Assembly: GCF_026914265.1 (NCBI RefSeq)
Contig: NC_069126.1
Coordinates: 31,422,354-31,486,353, forward strand
Reading direction: 5' to 3'
Source of the DNA: Mya arenaria
Taxonomy: Eukaryota > Mollusca > Bivalvia > Myida > Myidae
DNA: 64,000 bases
Under the pieces are notes generated by a model that had not been told where the DNA came from, made no database searches, and saw nothing but the letters and a program-made list of their open reading frames with translations. A program made the position numbers and the translations under genes. Below, one piece after another: positions 47,346 through 63,254 of this stretch. Each line of letters starts with the position of its first letter. Position 1 is the first letter of the stretch.

Positions 47346-50300
47346 TCAATATTATTAAGTATTGTTTTATTTCTCATCTTACCTTGTCGTTATATTTATG
47401 TGTGCGCTAAGTCTTGATATATCGTACGATCTGTCGATATAAAGAAATCAATGTTCAGCACATTATGTTAATAGTCGACTGGCTCCTATATGTTTCCATA
47501 CAATGATAGGAAAATGCAATTTTTACGAAAGTTTATTCAAGCTATACAATTCTATACGTAATTTCTCATAATATTGGATATACATATCTAAAAATCACTT
47601 CCCAAAAGATTTTATCCGGGTGTTTATTAGCTAAAGATATATCGCAATGCATGGAAACCCACTCAAAATGCCCACCTATGTACATGTCTATATCATGTTT
47701 GTCATTGATTTTTATGTTAACAATCACAATTGCTTACTGATTTTTGTACGCGTGAACACTTTGGGACAACATTTTATACAGTACATGGAAATGTTATGAG
47801 TTCCTTAAAAACGATTTAACTATTAAGTTTGCTTTTGTAGACGTGAACTTTTTGTTAATATAGCAACTTTCTCTTAATATAGCTATTTCCACAATGTTAG
47901 TACTGAAACAGACGACCTATCTATAAATTTGTCTGGCCATTGTCAGTATCATGATTTATAAATGCATAAAGCGTTGTTGAGAATGCTTTGATTTTTCTGG
48001 AACGGTCTTTGCGTATCTTCTATGTATTTTGATTGCCATCGTCGAAGTACGTGTGTTACAGCCTAATTACCCCCGTTTCAATGTCAGCCATGCGCATATT
48101 ACAAGAAGCGCTATTTTGAAATATAGAAAGAAAACACCAGACAGCACCAGTTGATCAATATTGCAGCAATTGGAGCATCTCGGTCATTTTCGTAAGAAAA
48201 AAACCTCGGATGTATATGGACGGTTTACAATGTCAGAACTATTTACATTTTAATACGCTTCAAATAGATCGCGTAGTAATTAATTTACAGGACGCACCGA
48301 CTCTGTGCTGTTCTGTTATTTTTCAGGCAAAAAAGCCGCCTGTGTGACATTAAACATAAAGTACAGGCGGACACCAACTTTGAAGGCGTCCGCGCCATTT
48401 TAATTTTCCGAACTACTTTTTTACGAATGCACCGGCATACATCTGAAGCTCCTTGTATGGCGGAGACGGCCTTTGTGTTCCGACTGATATTAAGCCGGCA
48501 AAAAGCGCTCTTAAAATACGATTAGCAGCCACAAAAGTAATCTTAAAATGTATATATATAGTGCTCTACACTGGTTCACGTTAAAGAACCAGTGTAACCC
48601 TAATAAGGGTTACATTGTATCTGTGCAATATGCTCCAAAAACGTAAAATGACCAGCAATCTTTTCGGGGCACTCGCCGACGAATGGGCAAGGCCCGGGTG
48701 CGAGCTAGTATCAATACGGTTACACACCAACACCAGCATGTCGTTATGTTTTGCTTCTTCCATATTGCATGTTGGTTTGAATTACAAGATATATGAAATG
48801 CTTCAAATTTAGTATTTCTTATTTAACTTTGAGGTTCAATATTAAGCAAGCATTTTACATTTATCCCTTTCAAGGCTTAAGTGTTAAAAACGAGTCCTTT
48901 TATTGATGGATCTGTATTAAAGTTGTACATTTTCTGAAACTTCTTATTTACTGTGAGAGGAATGCAATTTATTTGGAGAAAATTTGTTGAAAAATAAGTT
49001 AGTTATAAGCTTTTCAAAAACCGACTAACTATCCGAGTGCCTTAACGTGTCAACACTTAACAAGTAAATAATAAAATATATTGGTTGTTTTTTTTCGTAG
49101 AAATTTTAGGTTGATTATTAGGTTTTTGTGATTAATTACCATATTTAAATTATTTTGGTCTTGAAAATATATTTTTATTTTCTTTTTTTCGTGGGTGAGG
49201 GTGGGGGTGCTGGCGTGGCAAGTTGGGTGGGTCCTGTCAACGTAACTGCCGCATGTGAAATGTAACACTGCATCCTTGTCATGCTCATTGTACACTATGA
49301 ACAGAAATTCATTTTTTTTGCATTCGCAATTCAAAAGGATCGACTCTCTGATAAGCTCTATTTTGAGTGTTAGCCATTGGTATTGTTAAAACGGATCGAT
49401 TGATAAAACCACACGTAAACACTATTTTCTGAAAATGATGTACAGGTTTATAATACGCTATGCTTTAAATGAATAACCAAAAGCACACAATTTTCTAAAA
49501 ATGACAAACAAATATAAGTATTTAAAGCGCTAAGCTCACGATAAAAAAAAAACGCGCAGCAGTATTCACGAATAGGATGGAGAAAATTCGCTCGATTTCG
49601 ATAAAAATATAAGATGCATTTTAAATATTCATTTATTTTATCTAAAAAATAATAATGTGTATTATTTAAAGGTATCTTTGTAAAGATATGTTAAGAATAT
49701 ATTTTTAAAACCCCATTTTTCACTTCGAATTTGAAGGAACCTGCTCCACTACATTCGACAATACTACGGCCCGTTTCACCATGTTGAAGTTTTTTTTTTA
49801 TTTTGAAACCAAAACTGAAAATTTTAAAAAATTAAAACAACAAGGAATATAATGTTAAATAAGCTATGAATAGTTATTTTTTAATATGCATCTATGCCCT
49901 GCTTTCCAACAAAGGAGGAAATTATTCTATCTAAGAGTGGTACTAAACGTTGTTGTTCGTTTGGCCTGAATAGTCTGTCAAACTCTTTTGGCTAAATTGC
50001 ACGCTCTTAATTAACAACTGGAAATAGCGTAATTACGAAACATGTAGGTAAGATATTTCCATATTTTGTATGTGGAGTCCGAAGGACTCCACGCGTACGT
50101 TGACCAGCCCAATTGCGTTCATATCCCCGATAATGACATCAAGCCGCAATTCATTACTTATATTTACACCAATATTTCATTATTTCATTCAATAATTGTT
50201 AAAAAATACTTCATTTCTTTTTAGGAAACCTTTCAGTAACTCTTTACTACCAATTCTGTAAATAAAACGACCCGACTGTAATCGGAAGCATTTTTTCAAA

Positions 50301-50640
50301 TGACGTCACAATAACGCGGGAAAAGATCAACCACTTGAAATCACTTTTAAGCGTAAAATTCAAACACTTAAGGCAACTATTCATTTAAAATTTAAAAAAT
50401 AATACTTTCTAAAATGTTGATTTATATTTTACGGGACCTGTTAACACAATACAAACAATAACGGTATCAATATTTTTCATGTATATTCTTATGCAATGAA
50501 TTGCGATCCGAACATATCCGAAGATGTTGTGTTCATCGATTGATGAACGCAATTGCCGAAAGGCAGTTCATTTAAGGAATGTAAGTTGAGGTGTAAATAT
50601 AAGGGGATAGAAGAACGTCTTTTGAAAAAAAGAATACTGT
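47346..50640. other. intergenic stretch without recognised genes
   Basis: AT-rich DNA. Fragments of dispersed repeats are visible: AACCTCGGATGTATATGGAC at 48207 is related to the MITE at 30943, and 49735-49790 resembles 25190-25240. A small double hairpin lies at 48567-48610 (ACTGGTTC with GAACCAGT, then AACCCT with AGGGTT). No protein or RNA gene was found. The stretch 46709-47345 likewise holds only the weak repeat at 47151-47345. Confidence 0.5.
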
Positions 50641-50646
50641 GTTTAA

Positions 50647-50993
50647 AGCTGCACACTCACAGATGTAACGTTTTGACAACTTATTTCGTCTTGAAACGAG
50701 TCAATTTATGCGAAAATATATGGAAACCAGTCATATTAGACTGCTGACAAAAACTTAGATCGCAGATTTTTATATTTAAGTCCAAAATTGATGTTTTATG
50801 GATTTTTCTTAAACCGTTAGTAACGGTTTTAGCCATAAAACAGTAATTTTTGAACGGAAAAATGAAAATCTACGATCTGATCTTTTGTCAGCAGACTTTC
50901 ATCCCTGGTTTACAGATATTGACGTAGAAATTTGCTCATTCCAAAACAAAAAATAAAAAGGGTGTAAAAACGGTAAATATGTGAGAGTGCAGC
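50647..50993. mobile_element. piggyBac-type palindromic MITE, copy 4
   Basis: A foldback of about 347 bp between TTAA sites (50643-50646 and 50994-50997), with ends AGCTGCACACTCACAG and GTGAGAGTGCAGC and the same interior as the copies at 31562 and 32049. Confidence 0.75.
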
Positions 50994-51197
50994 TTAAATG
51001 GTCACAGGTCGCAGCTACCCAGACTTCTTTCGTCCAAACGGGTGTTAAGCAAACTATTATTTTCTGTACGTTTTCCTTATTATGATAAAGCTGAATTATG
51101 ATTTCATTTTACAAGAAAATGGGAATACACGTTAAATTCTGACAATTGGCAATACAAAAAGTTATAAATCATGAAAACTTCATTTGTAAGAAAATAC

Positions 51198-51206
51198 GAC
51201 GACGAC

Positions 51207-51239
<33 letters not shown>

Positions 51240-51240
51240 C
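51198..51240. repeat. GAC/GAT trinucleotide microsatellite
   Basis: About 14 triplets (ACGACG, then GATGAT). It is one of several GAT-type repeats near the protease-like genes. Confidence 0.9.
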
Positions 51241-51657
51241 GATTAAATCGACACATGTTTTTGTTATGCCCATTGCATAATTTATAGGAAAATGGTATTG
51301 TTTGGTTTAATTTCATTATTTGATCGTACATCTGTAATGGTGATTCGCGATCGTCGATTTTCTGAAAATGGTAAGGGAGACAAATATTTAAAAATAGAAT
51401 ATAAAAACCGCACACATTTTTCTATTTTTGGAATTGAGGGGGAATTAATAATTTTCATGATATAAATTACTACTACATCGTTGATTTGGTAATGTTTTAA
51501 AAGTGAGCATGGATTCAAAACAATAATTGTATGTAGGTTTATAAATTTAAAAACAAACAGTATATTCCACATATTGGCATAACAAACATTCTAGATTAAG
51601 AAATGAATTATAGGGGCTTAATTTGTTAGTGAATACGTTGTAACAAGAGAAAATATT

Positions 51658-51732
51658 ATGATCATGGTGGTGGTGGTGGTGGTAGTGGTGGTGGCGGCGG
51701 CGGCGACGACGACGATGACGATGACGACGGTA

Positions 51733-51766
<34 letters not shown>

Positions 51767-51836
51767 CGATGACGACGACGACGGCGGCGGCGGCGGTGGT
51801 GATGGTGATGATGATGATGATGATGATGATGATTAG
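51658..51836. repeat. compound GGT/GCG/GAC/GAT triplet repeat upstream of protease-like gene A
   Basis: About 175 bp of changing triplet blocks (GGTGGT, GGCGGC, GACGAC, GATGAT), ending 31 bp before the exon 1 acceptor at 51867. It is open in all frames, which creates false histidine- or methionine-rich frames. The paralogue at 60.1 kb has an equivalent repeat in the same position. Confidence 0.95.
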
Positions 51837-51878
51837 GTTGATAAACATTGTTCAGCTTTGTTTTCAGAAAGACAAACA

Positions 51879-54130
<2,252 letters not shown>

Positions 54131-54379
54131 AATAAAGTGAGTTCAAGACATGAGGCAAACGATCTCAAGATTACAAGCAAATACCTAGTAGGGAATAACA
54201 ATAAGTTCATTGACACGACTGTGTCTGAGGACAGCGTTTATCTATTTGACAATTGTGTAGAAAGAAATACATGTTGACATATGTTTTGTAGCGTTTGGTC
54301 TCGTTGCGTGGCCGTTGGTCCTTTTATTGTTTGATTTAACCAAAAGTTTTATTTGGTGTACCTTTTTGCTTTAATTAAC

Positions 54380-54870
54380 GATCAGTGTTGAAAAAAACCT
54401 TTTTGTTTTAATTGTTAATCAGTGTTGTAAATATATACCTTTTCATTTAATTGTTGATCAGTGTTGTAAATATATACTTTTTGATTTAGTTATTGATCAG
54501 TGTTGTAAATACATACCTTTTGATTTAATTGTTGATCAGTGTTGTAAATATATACCTTTTGATTTAATTATTGATCAGTGTTGTAAATATTTACCTTTTG
54601 ATTTAATTGTTGATCAGTGTTGTAAATATATACCTTTTGATTTAATTGTTGATCAGTGTTGTAAATATATACCTTTTGATTTAATTGTTGATAAGTGTTG
54701 TAAATATATACCTTTTGATTTAATTGTTGATCAGTGTTGTCAATAAATACCTTTTGATTTAATTGTTGATCAGTGTTGAACAATACCTTATTGTTATAAT
54801 TGTTGATCAGTGATAAACAATATCTTTTGTTTTAATTGTTGATCAATGTTGAAAACATAAATGTGTTAAA
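54380..54870 (+). repeat. 39-bp minisatellite in the 3' UTR of protease-like gene A
   Basis: About 12 units containing GATCAGTGTTGTAAATATAT, then ACCTTTTGATTTAATTGTT. It lies between the stop codon (54130) and the likely poly-A signal (55206), so it should be transcribed. The paralogue has only about two units (62575-62640), so the array grew after the duplication or shrank in B. Confidence 0.9.
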
Positions 54871-55205
54871 TGGACATGACGAAATACAAAACAGCTTGAA
54901 AAAAGTTTTGAATGCAATGTTTGCGTACAGTTTGATATCATATATTCAAGGAAAATAATAGAAACAACATTTGACTTTAATTTTAAAGCAATATGATAAA
55001 ATTGATTCTGTAATAACATAGGGTCTTATGCGAAAAATGCTCTCTGTGAAACGTTAAAGATATTCAAACTTAACATTTTGTAATTTGAAGTGAAACTTTA
55101 CCAGGAGCATCTTTTTTGTAGTATTGATTTGATGGATTATCTTAAATTATTCAACATGTGTACCTGTGAATATGCCTTTTGTGTGTATATTGATTATATC
55201 ATTTT

Positions 55206-55211
55206 AATAAA
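55206..55211 (+). terminator. likely poly-A signal of protease-like gene A
   Basis: AATAAA inside a block (TATATCATTTTAATAAAAG) conserved in the paralogue, where it reads TATATCATTTCAATAAATG. Conservation amid diverged 3' DNA supports its use. An earlier AATAAA directly after the stop codon is an alternative. Confidence 0.55.
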
Positions 55212-55699
55212 AGCCATTATGAAAAACGTGAAGGTTAGATGGTGCTTTCTCACCGGTAAAGAATGTGACAGTCGATTTAGCGCCTTGTTGATCACATGAA
55301 AGCGCTTCCCGAACTATCAGTCTCAACGAGGTTCTTTAGAACAGTGATGAACTTTATGATTTAACACAAGGAACTCTTTATCAGGGATCCACACTGATCT
55401 CCATGAGGAGCAAAGAAGTTGTCTGTCACCACATATGAAAATATTTGGCGCCCCAATTAAGCGCGAGGGTCATAACGTCACTCATTTTAAGAATAAAAAA
55501 TCATACGCCATTGTCTCCAGGTGTTTATTTCTCAATACAGCGATCCGGTCAACAAGTAAACACAAGAAAGCTCTTCAGTCGTTTGAAGGGAATGTTCTAC
55601 TTCATGAGTTCATTCCCTTCTAACTGTATACTGCTATACATGATATTTAAATATCGTTATCAGTTGAGTAAATTATGGCATCAACTTTCCACCTAAGTA

Positions 55700-57765
55700 A
55701 AAACGTCATTAATCTGGAACAAATTTGATGAAATAAGAAGTGGTGTTGGGAGCAAAGTTCAAAATTGTAAGGACATTTCAATGTTTTTGGTATTTTTTCT
55801 TTTGTTTCAAATAAGATCATTTAACAACTAAACGCTTATATAGGACATCGCTGTAGCTTTTGATAAATAACTCGCTGCAATAGAGGCAGTGTGCATGATT
55901 GTATTTCATGATACTATATGATGAACTATAAGTGACAAATCCATACAAATCTTTTAACTAATATGAACTCTCTTAGGCTTATCTCATCTGTACTATCATA
56001 TAGTTTCATTGTCTAATATTTTGTGTTGTTAACATACTTTATATAAAGTGTAAGCTCGAAGAACCCTTTAACCCACTACAGTACTTTATATATTAAGAGA
56101 GGTTGCGAAACAGAACTCACATGTGTAGCTGTTCGTGTAGCAAAGCGTACTTGTGAACGTTGCAGTTGAGTTTGAAAGTGTTTGCGAACCTTCACTTTTA
56201 TAGTTTTTACTCGTACATGTATTACGTTCCTCGTGATAACGTACATTTCTTGTGGTATGCAGCATCTGCAGCAGGGAGATCTAGAACTGGCAATATTCTG
56301 TTAAGCACTTCATGGGACCATGAATCATTTCGGTCGATGCATTTCTGTTTCATAGTGTTTTTATTTTTATTTTCGATGGTTCGTAACGGATAAACATATG
56401 CACCACTTTTCTAACTATTAAGCTTGCTATCCTTGCCACAACAATACCTCATGTTCTGAAAATTAAATGTGAAAATTGAACTTGTGACGTAATTGTTATT
56501 TTTACTATTGTTAGCATTATCACATTGTTTTTGGTGTAAATAAAATCACGCGTACAGTCTGTGTGGACTATCTGATCAAGAACAACAAGGATGTTCAAGA
56601 CGATACGTATTGATAGTTTTGCAATTTGTTCACGGCGATATGCTTCACTGACTTGCCTAACAATGTAATAAGTGTTGTTGTTTATGATAATGTCTGGCCG
56701 TAAATCTTGTATGTACGTATTTATACTGAGAAAACATTATCATAAACTTCAAAACGTTTTTCCCCCTTTCTATCTATATCGTATGGTTTATAGTTCTAGG
56801 TTTGTTAAGGCTCTGGTCTGGCATAAGTGCGGTTGACTGCCAGGACTTAATCACTGGACCAGCCACAACTTTGCAGAGTACTGTTGTCATGAACACTATA
56901 GTATATTTCCCACATACACTTATTGACTGTATGTCCATTTCTGTTTGCTTTTGTAAATGTAACTATTTGTTACTATTAATTCTTTATCATTGTCAAACGT
57001 CCCTTCTAAAATAGAGGAATAAAATATTTTTACCTTCATTTCACATGCATGCAAATCTTAAAGGCCATTTATCCACAGCCGTTCGTGACCCTTGAGTTAG
57101 AGTATATGGTTTTGGGTTTAGTCACATAATGTTGTACCATTGTCTTGCTTGTATTGCTAATGTATGTGCTTCTGATTGATTTATTGATGTTTCCTTCGCC
57201 CTTTTTCAAGAACACATGCTCTCAAAATATAACTGATACATTTCGAATAATAAAGGAATCGAATAGAAATGCTTTGGTCCATAAAACATAAATCATACAC
57301 AATTCACTGTTTATTTGACGGACGGACGAACGGACGGACGGACATTCAAATGGATAATCATTCAGACAGCAAATACTAAACCCTTCTCCATCCCTTTATT
57401 TGAAAAGGGAGACATATCTAGCAAATCAATTATTCTTTGTAGTCAGTTATTAAAGTTAAGTAACATGGGTAGGAAATACAAGTTAAAATGACAGGAGTTT
57501 ACGACATTGACTGTATGTAACTATGGGCATTCAATATAAAACCGCTAGAACGCAATTCATGAATGTTTTATGAGTTAAACACGCAATATCGTCATTAACA
57601 GCACTTAACTAAAATAGAAAAAACAGACATTGTTCGATAATTTAAAGTGTTGGTTATATCTCTCCTCTCGAACTTTGAACTACCATTTTAAAGATAGAAA
57701 GAATCAGTTATATATCACGGCGTTGATATGAAAAATACTAGTAATAGTAAGCTATTTGTTAGTTA
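55700..57765. other. spacer between the tandem paralogues
   Basis: Homology to the second duplicon is still visible near 55440-55510 (GCGCGAGGGTCATAACGTCA) and 56216-56260. After that no gene was recognised. A GACG-type short repeat lies at 57319-57345. Confidence 0.5.
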
Positions 57766-57769
57766 GGTT

Positions 57770-58007
57770 GTCCGGTTAGCGCAGTGGTTAGCGCACTCGC
57801 TTCTCACCTAGGCGACCCGGGTTCGATTCCCGGCCTGGGCGCATGTGAGTTTGGTTTGTGGTCACCAAGCCGGACAAGTGGGTTTCTTCCGGGTTCTCCG
57901 GTTTCCCCCACAATACAAGACCACACTCTCGCGTAAAATCGTGCCAACGAGAGTGATTGATATAATGTTGTAATAACTTGTTTCACAATCGTTGTAAAAT
58001 AAATATG
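57770..58007 (+). mobile_element. tRNA-derived SINE
   Basis: A tRNA-like head of about 75 nt with an A box (TAGCGCAGTGG, about 57777) and a perfect B box (GGTTCGATTCC, 57820-57830). A conserved-looking body follows (AAGCCGGACAAGTGGGTTTC, CCGGGTTCTCCGGTTTCCCC) and then an AT-rich tail ending in AAAATAAAT. This is the plan of molluscan tRNA SINEs with a shared central domain. The lack of a proper 3' acceptor stem and the long body exclude a plain tRNA gene. It looks nearly whole. Confidence 0.85.
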
Positions 58008-58404
58008 TTTATACTAAAATGTCAAAATAACCTTAACCAAACGGTAATCTTTATATTTGCCTTTGATATTTTTGGCTTAAAGACCAATAACTTGATAAAA
58101 AAGATTATACAATATGACCAAGAAAATAGTTTTGTTAGGGGGTTCAAATATCGAAGCTAGTTCAAAGGTTGTTTTTTAAATGTTCATTACATGTAAGAGT
58201 TATTAAAATAAATATGTTGGTAAAGACCACGTGTACATAAGCTTGTAGGTTTAATTATTCCCTAAATAGCACGTTAACATCTAATATAAAGTGTTTTAAA
58301 ACTGAAATCGCAATTTGAATTAACTATGATTGCCCTAACGTATTTGAATACAATTATGCAAGTTGAAAACAAACATTGTTGTTCGGTTAGAGTACTTGTG
58401 CCTT

Positions 58405-58560
58405 TCAAAGCCGGACAAGTGTGTGTGTTTCAGGAAACTCCAGAACACCCCCTCCCTTTCATTAAAACAAACAAACAAAGAGCAAACCCTCGTACACATC
58501 GTGCCAACGAGAGTTAAATCACGTTAAGTCGATATATTGTTCTTAAAAATCGTTAACAAA
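58405..58560 (+). mobile_element. older, truncated copy of the same SINE
   Basis: Shares AAAGCCGGACAAGTG and CATCGTGCCAACGAGAGT with the body of the SINE at 57770 but lacks the tRNA head and is strongly diverged. Confidence 0.7.
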
Positions 58561-59561
58561 AACTAACGAACATTTATACGTCAAATCGGTCATTGGCCGA
58601 TTAAAATGTTGTTTTTTTACATTAAAAAAGGAGCTAACTGTCGAAAAACAAAGACACACACGTTAATGAAATAAGCTACCCAAATATGATATAACTTTCA
58701 CAGACCCACAATCATCATATCGCAAAAATGTTATTCGCATTTGTATTCAAGTTTTCGTGAGTAACATTCATAACAGAACATCGATTGAATCGACTGTATT
58801 CGACCATTGTTTTCAGTAAGTCTCACAAACGTAAATAAATATTTGTCATGCTCATTGTATGATGAAACTAAAAGGACATTCTTTTGTCGAGAAGAACTTG
58901 GAGCTTAGTTTTAATTTCAGTATGTCATTGTTTGGAACCCATGAAAAAACCATTGTTCTAATTATGAAATGAAATATAAATGTTAATTATTTAATGAGAA
59001 AACGCGCACAAAGTTCTAAAATGAGAAAGGAATGTTCACATATAGTTATAGTTATAGTTATATATAAGTTAAAATTGTTCATTTTTTTGTCCCCCTCTAC
59101 ATCTATAAAGTATATCGATGGAATTGAACGCTGGTTTTTGTTGGCGTGAAAATTTTGTGAACTCTTCTATTTACATTACACGATCTGACTTATCTGGATT
59201 TTAATTACATTGTTGTTAAATATCTTTATGTTAAGATTTACATTATATCGAAACATTTACGTGAAACAATTATGATATTTCGTCTTGTCAATTTAGAAAT
59301 AAATTTATAAATTGTTTAAAACAATAATTTTCTCAAAGTTTGTATATAATTATTAGGATAAAAACCAAAGGAATATATATATTCAATACATTTCAGGAGT
59401 AAAGTAAGAGAAAAAAATATAAATTCATATTGGCATTCAAGATGAAGTAATAGGTTATGAAGGACTGAATTTGTAAAGGAATACACTTCATCATTCATCA
59501 CCACAAGAGATAAAATGATAATGATTTTAAAAGTGATAGTAATGGTGGTAAAGGTAGAGCT

Positions 59562-59781
59562 GTGATTATGATGATGATGATGATGCTACTAATGTTGCTG
59601 CTGATGTTGCTGCCGCTGCCGTCGCTGCCGTCGCTGCTGCTGCTGCCGCTGACGATGATGATGCTGGCGGTGGTTGCGGTGGTGGTGATGATGATGATGA
59701 TGATGATGATGCTGTTGCTACTGCTGTTGCTGACGCTGCTGCTGCTTCCGCTGCCGCTGATGATGCTGACGGTGGTTGCGG

Positions 59782-59840
<59 letters not shown>

Positions 59841-59901
59841 CTTCTGCTATTGCTGACGCTCTTGCTGACGCTTCTGCTTCTGCTGCTGCAGCTTCTACTG
59901 C

Positions 59902-59933
<32 letters not shown>

Positions 59934-60025
59934 ATGGTGGTGGTGATGATGATGATGATGATGATGATGATGCTAATAATGCTGTTGCTGTTGTTGCTGC
60001 CGCTGCTGCTGATGATGATGATGAA

Positions 60026-60078
<53 letters not shown>
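59562..60078. repeat. compound GAT/GCT triplet repeat upstream of protease-like gene B
   Basis: About 510 bp of alternating blocks of ATG/GAT and CTG/TGC triplets with GGT and GTC variants, three times the length of the counterpart upstream of gene A. It ends about 50 bp before the exon 1 acceptor at 60130. The 190-codon Met/Leu frame through it is an artefact. From 58560 to 59450 nothing was recognised. Confidence 0.95.
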
Positions 60079-60141
60079 CTGAAATTGGTAAAATTTTAAT
60101 TTATTCCATATTCTCTGTCTATGTTTTCAGATAGGCCAGCA

Positions 60142-62396
60142 ATGTACACTGACCAAAAGTACGTCTTTACCAAAAACACTTTTCCTCGGTATACTTACTC
60201 GTCAAAATACGCCGAACAACTGGACACAAAAGGAACATGTTTAAGATCCTTTTACCATTCGGTCACTGATCCACCATTGGACTTCGGTGAGATCAGTATT
60301 GCAATAAAAGTTGGCATTTGAAAACACTTTCGGCGGATGAATTACAAAACATGAACACTTTTAAAAGAGAAGGCAGGTCGGAAACAACACAGAACGCAAC
60401 TGAAACAGCCGAAGCAAAACGAAAAGGATGTATTAATCCACGAATTACAATTACAACGTACGATGACATTCAACATGGCAGCATTAACAGATTTAAAGAC
60501 ATTACCGGGGACATTCTTATCATAGTAGAAGACAATCCGAAGGAAGCAGACAAAGCATTAAGATCCGTTAGAAGAAAATTAGACAAGAGTATAATTGTCA
60601 AGAGTTGCTCTCGTGAACAAATTGCCGTGACCATTTGTACCACATTGGAATTATTTGTTTTGCGAGTTCTGAAAAGTCGAATAACAGCACTTAAGACGCT
60701 CTATAGTCAGTTTAAGCCTGGTAAACTTCAAATAAACCAAGCTCAGACAAAAACTAGGTTGACAACAAGTGGAGAAAATCGAGTAAAAGTTGATTCAATC
60801 GTTCGCCCTAAAAGACAAATCGAAGATGATGGCACACCATCTGCCACAAGATCAGGTTTATTGATGTTCATGATGTTAACTGTTTATGCTCTAAATTGCT
60901 ATTTACGAAAAAAACATGTATGTTCTTTCAATGAAATTTTACTGTAAATTATTATCATTATCATTATTATTATTATTATTTATTATTATTATTTCTATTT
61001 TTTCTTTAATTATTATTGTTTTCATTAGCATAAACATTATTTCTAAACTTTAGGAAAGAAATTTCAAAAAACGCTATGCACCGATTCGGAAAGTTGGAGT
61101 ATTTCGGATAGACAGCGGATCGAAATGATCAAGGACACACTTCATGAGGCCCATGCTTTGTACAGAAGAAGCGGAATTTCGCAAGACGAGAGTCCTTTTG
61201 TAGAAGCTGAAGTACCCATTCTCAGCGACGAGGTGAATACTGTTTTACTCATAGCTGTTTCTGTAAATTTTATGTCCACATCTTATCTTGCAAATTTACA
61301 CGACCGTCTTATTCCGTGCTCATATTTAACTATTAAACACAACACGTGAACCAGGAAATAAGTAAGTTGAAATCCGAAAAAAGCAGTCCCTGCTAACCTA
61401 GCTTTGACCGTTGTGTTTATATTATGTATATGTGTTCGATAAGATTTATTACTTTCAAAATATCTGCAATGAAATGCTGTTTCTCTTTACTAGCTCGCAA
61501 AATCTCTTTATATCATCGACGACAGAATTTACGGATGCGGATTCAGAAACTCAACGCTAGAGGTATTCGTTAACGTGTCGCGATTTGTTTTGAGTGACAA
61601 GGAATTAGAACAAATGGGTCTAAAGATTGGAGCTGCTGCGAAGGAATTTGATGTTTACGAAACTGAAATAAAAATAGGACTATATAAACAGGTCAACTAT
61701 TCTTCCTCTCAAGTTGGCTCTAGAATCAAAAACGACATGGGGCAGTTTACGACACTTGGTGGTTTTGCAAGAAAGGAAGGAACATTGCATGTTTTACTCG
61801 CTAGACACTTTGCCGACCCTGAATACGTTCGATCAATACATTACGTTGACGAGGAAGGGAGTACATTACTTGCACGCGTGTTATCTGTGTCACAGCGTGG
61901 TTTCTATGATATTTCTGTTGCAGAGGTTTTGCCAAATATATTTCCAAATACGATGTTTCGGGATAGCGACGGTCATCCAATGAATAGCTCGTTAATGGAC
62001 ATGTCAACGGTCAACCGCAGAGGTCTATGTGAACGGCATGTTCATTTCTGGGCAGATGAACAAAAACCGAGGGTTGGAAAAATTGTAATCCCCGACTTCG
62101 ATGAAAGGTCGTCAAAAACTCGATACGTTCTCATCAAAGAAGTACTGGAGTTCAGTGAAGAACACAATGAGCTGAGACCTCGTAGATTATGCGAAAAGGG
62201 TCATAGTGGAGCTATCTTCTGTTCTGATGACATCGATGGACAATGTGTACATGTATGTACTATGCTCATGGGATCCATTAATTACAAAGAAATGGCAAAC
62301 AACCCGAATGTGCAGGGCGAGTATACATCGTTCCCGCTTAACCAAGGACTAAAACAACTAAATGAAGAACATGGCGGAGATTTTCAAATCTGCTAA
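60142..62396 (+). pseudogene. trypsin-fold protein, paralogue B, with a frameshift in exon 1
   Basis: Same exon plan as paralogue A: 60131-60855 (ATG at 60142), 61054-61232, 61494-62396, with matching acceptors, donors and phases. Exon 1 has one base fewer than expected near 60308: A reads GCAATTAAAAG, B reads GCAATAAAAG. The frame ends in TGA shortly after. The remaining frame (from about 60318) and exons 2-3 are open. B carries 33 extra codons before the conserved TRSG exon end (714 nt from the ATG versus 616 + 99 = 715 expected). The C-terminal domain keeps ARHF, YDISV and GHSGAI, so the triad is intact. Either the frameshift is real and B is recently dead, or translation begins at the internal Met near 60351 (MNTFKREGRSE), or the base is an assembly error. 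Function is unknown, as for A. Confidence 0.7.
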
Positions 62397-62988
62397 AAAG
62401 AGTGAGTAGAAGACATTAAGCAAACGGTCTCAAAGAAAATACCAATGAGTTTATTGACACGTCCGTGTCTAAGGACATCGTTTATCTATGTGACAATTGT
62501 GCAGAAAGAGATAAATTTTGAAATAGTTTTGCGGCGTTTGGTTTCGTTGCGTGTCCGTCGGTCTTTTTTGTTTTAATTGACGATCAGTGTTGAAAAATAC
62601 ACTTTGTTTTAATTGTTGAACAGTGTTGAAAAACATAAACTTTGTATGTATATGTATTCATTAAATTGACATTTGTATTGATACTGAATGCTATGAATGA
62701 GGAAATTAAAACAGCTTGAAAAAGGGGTCTAAATGCAATGTTTGTGTAAATTTTGATATCATATATGAAAGAGAAATAATAAAAAAAATTGTTTGATACT
62801 CAAATAACATAGCGTCTTAAAAAGCTGCTCTTTGTGAAACCTTAAAGCTATTCAAACTTCAATCTATGCAACTTAAGTGAAACATTACCAGTAACATTTT
62901 TGTATTATTGATGAATGGATGTTCTTGAAATATTAAACATGTATACCAGTAAATATGCCTTTCGTTAGTATATTAATTATATCATTTC

Positions 62989-62994
62989 AATAAA
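62989..62994 (+). terminator. likely poly-A signal of paralogue B
   Basis: AATAAA in the block conserved with 55206 in paralogue A, about 590 bp after the stop codon. Confidence 0.5.
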
Positions 62995-63254
62995 TGCCAA
63001 TTTGCAAAAACGATTCAACGATTTCATGCTGCTTCCTCACAGGTAAAGGGTGTGAGAGTCGTTCCAGCACATTGCTGACACATTATGACGGTTATGAAAA
63101 CGGTTAGACAGGAATCCGCATTGATTTCTTTTAAGGAGCAGAGAAGGTTTCGGTCTGGCACCCAAATTCAGCGCGAGGAACATGACGTCACTTATTTTAA
63201 GAATAGAAAATCATACGACATATAATTTCCTCTAGCCATCGAACAGGTCGCTCT

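Noticed and set aside
57770-57845. tRNA gene
   Set aside because: The promoter boxes are good, but the sequence continues into a SINE body and tail, and a second body-only copy exists nearby.
59562-60134. Met/Leu-rich frame of 190 codons
   Set aside because: Product of GAT/GCT triplet repeats.
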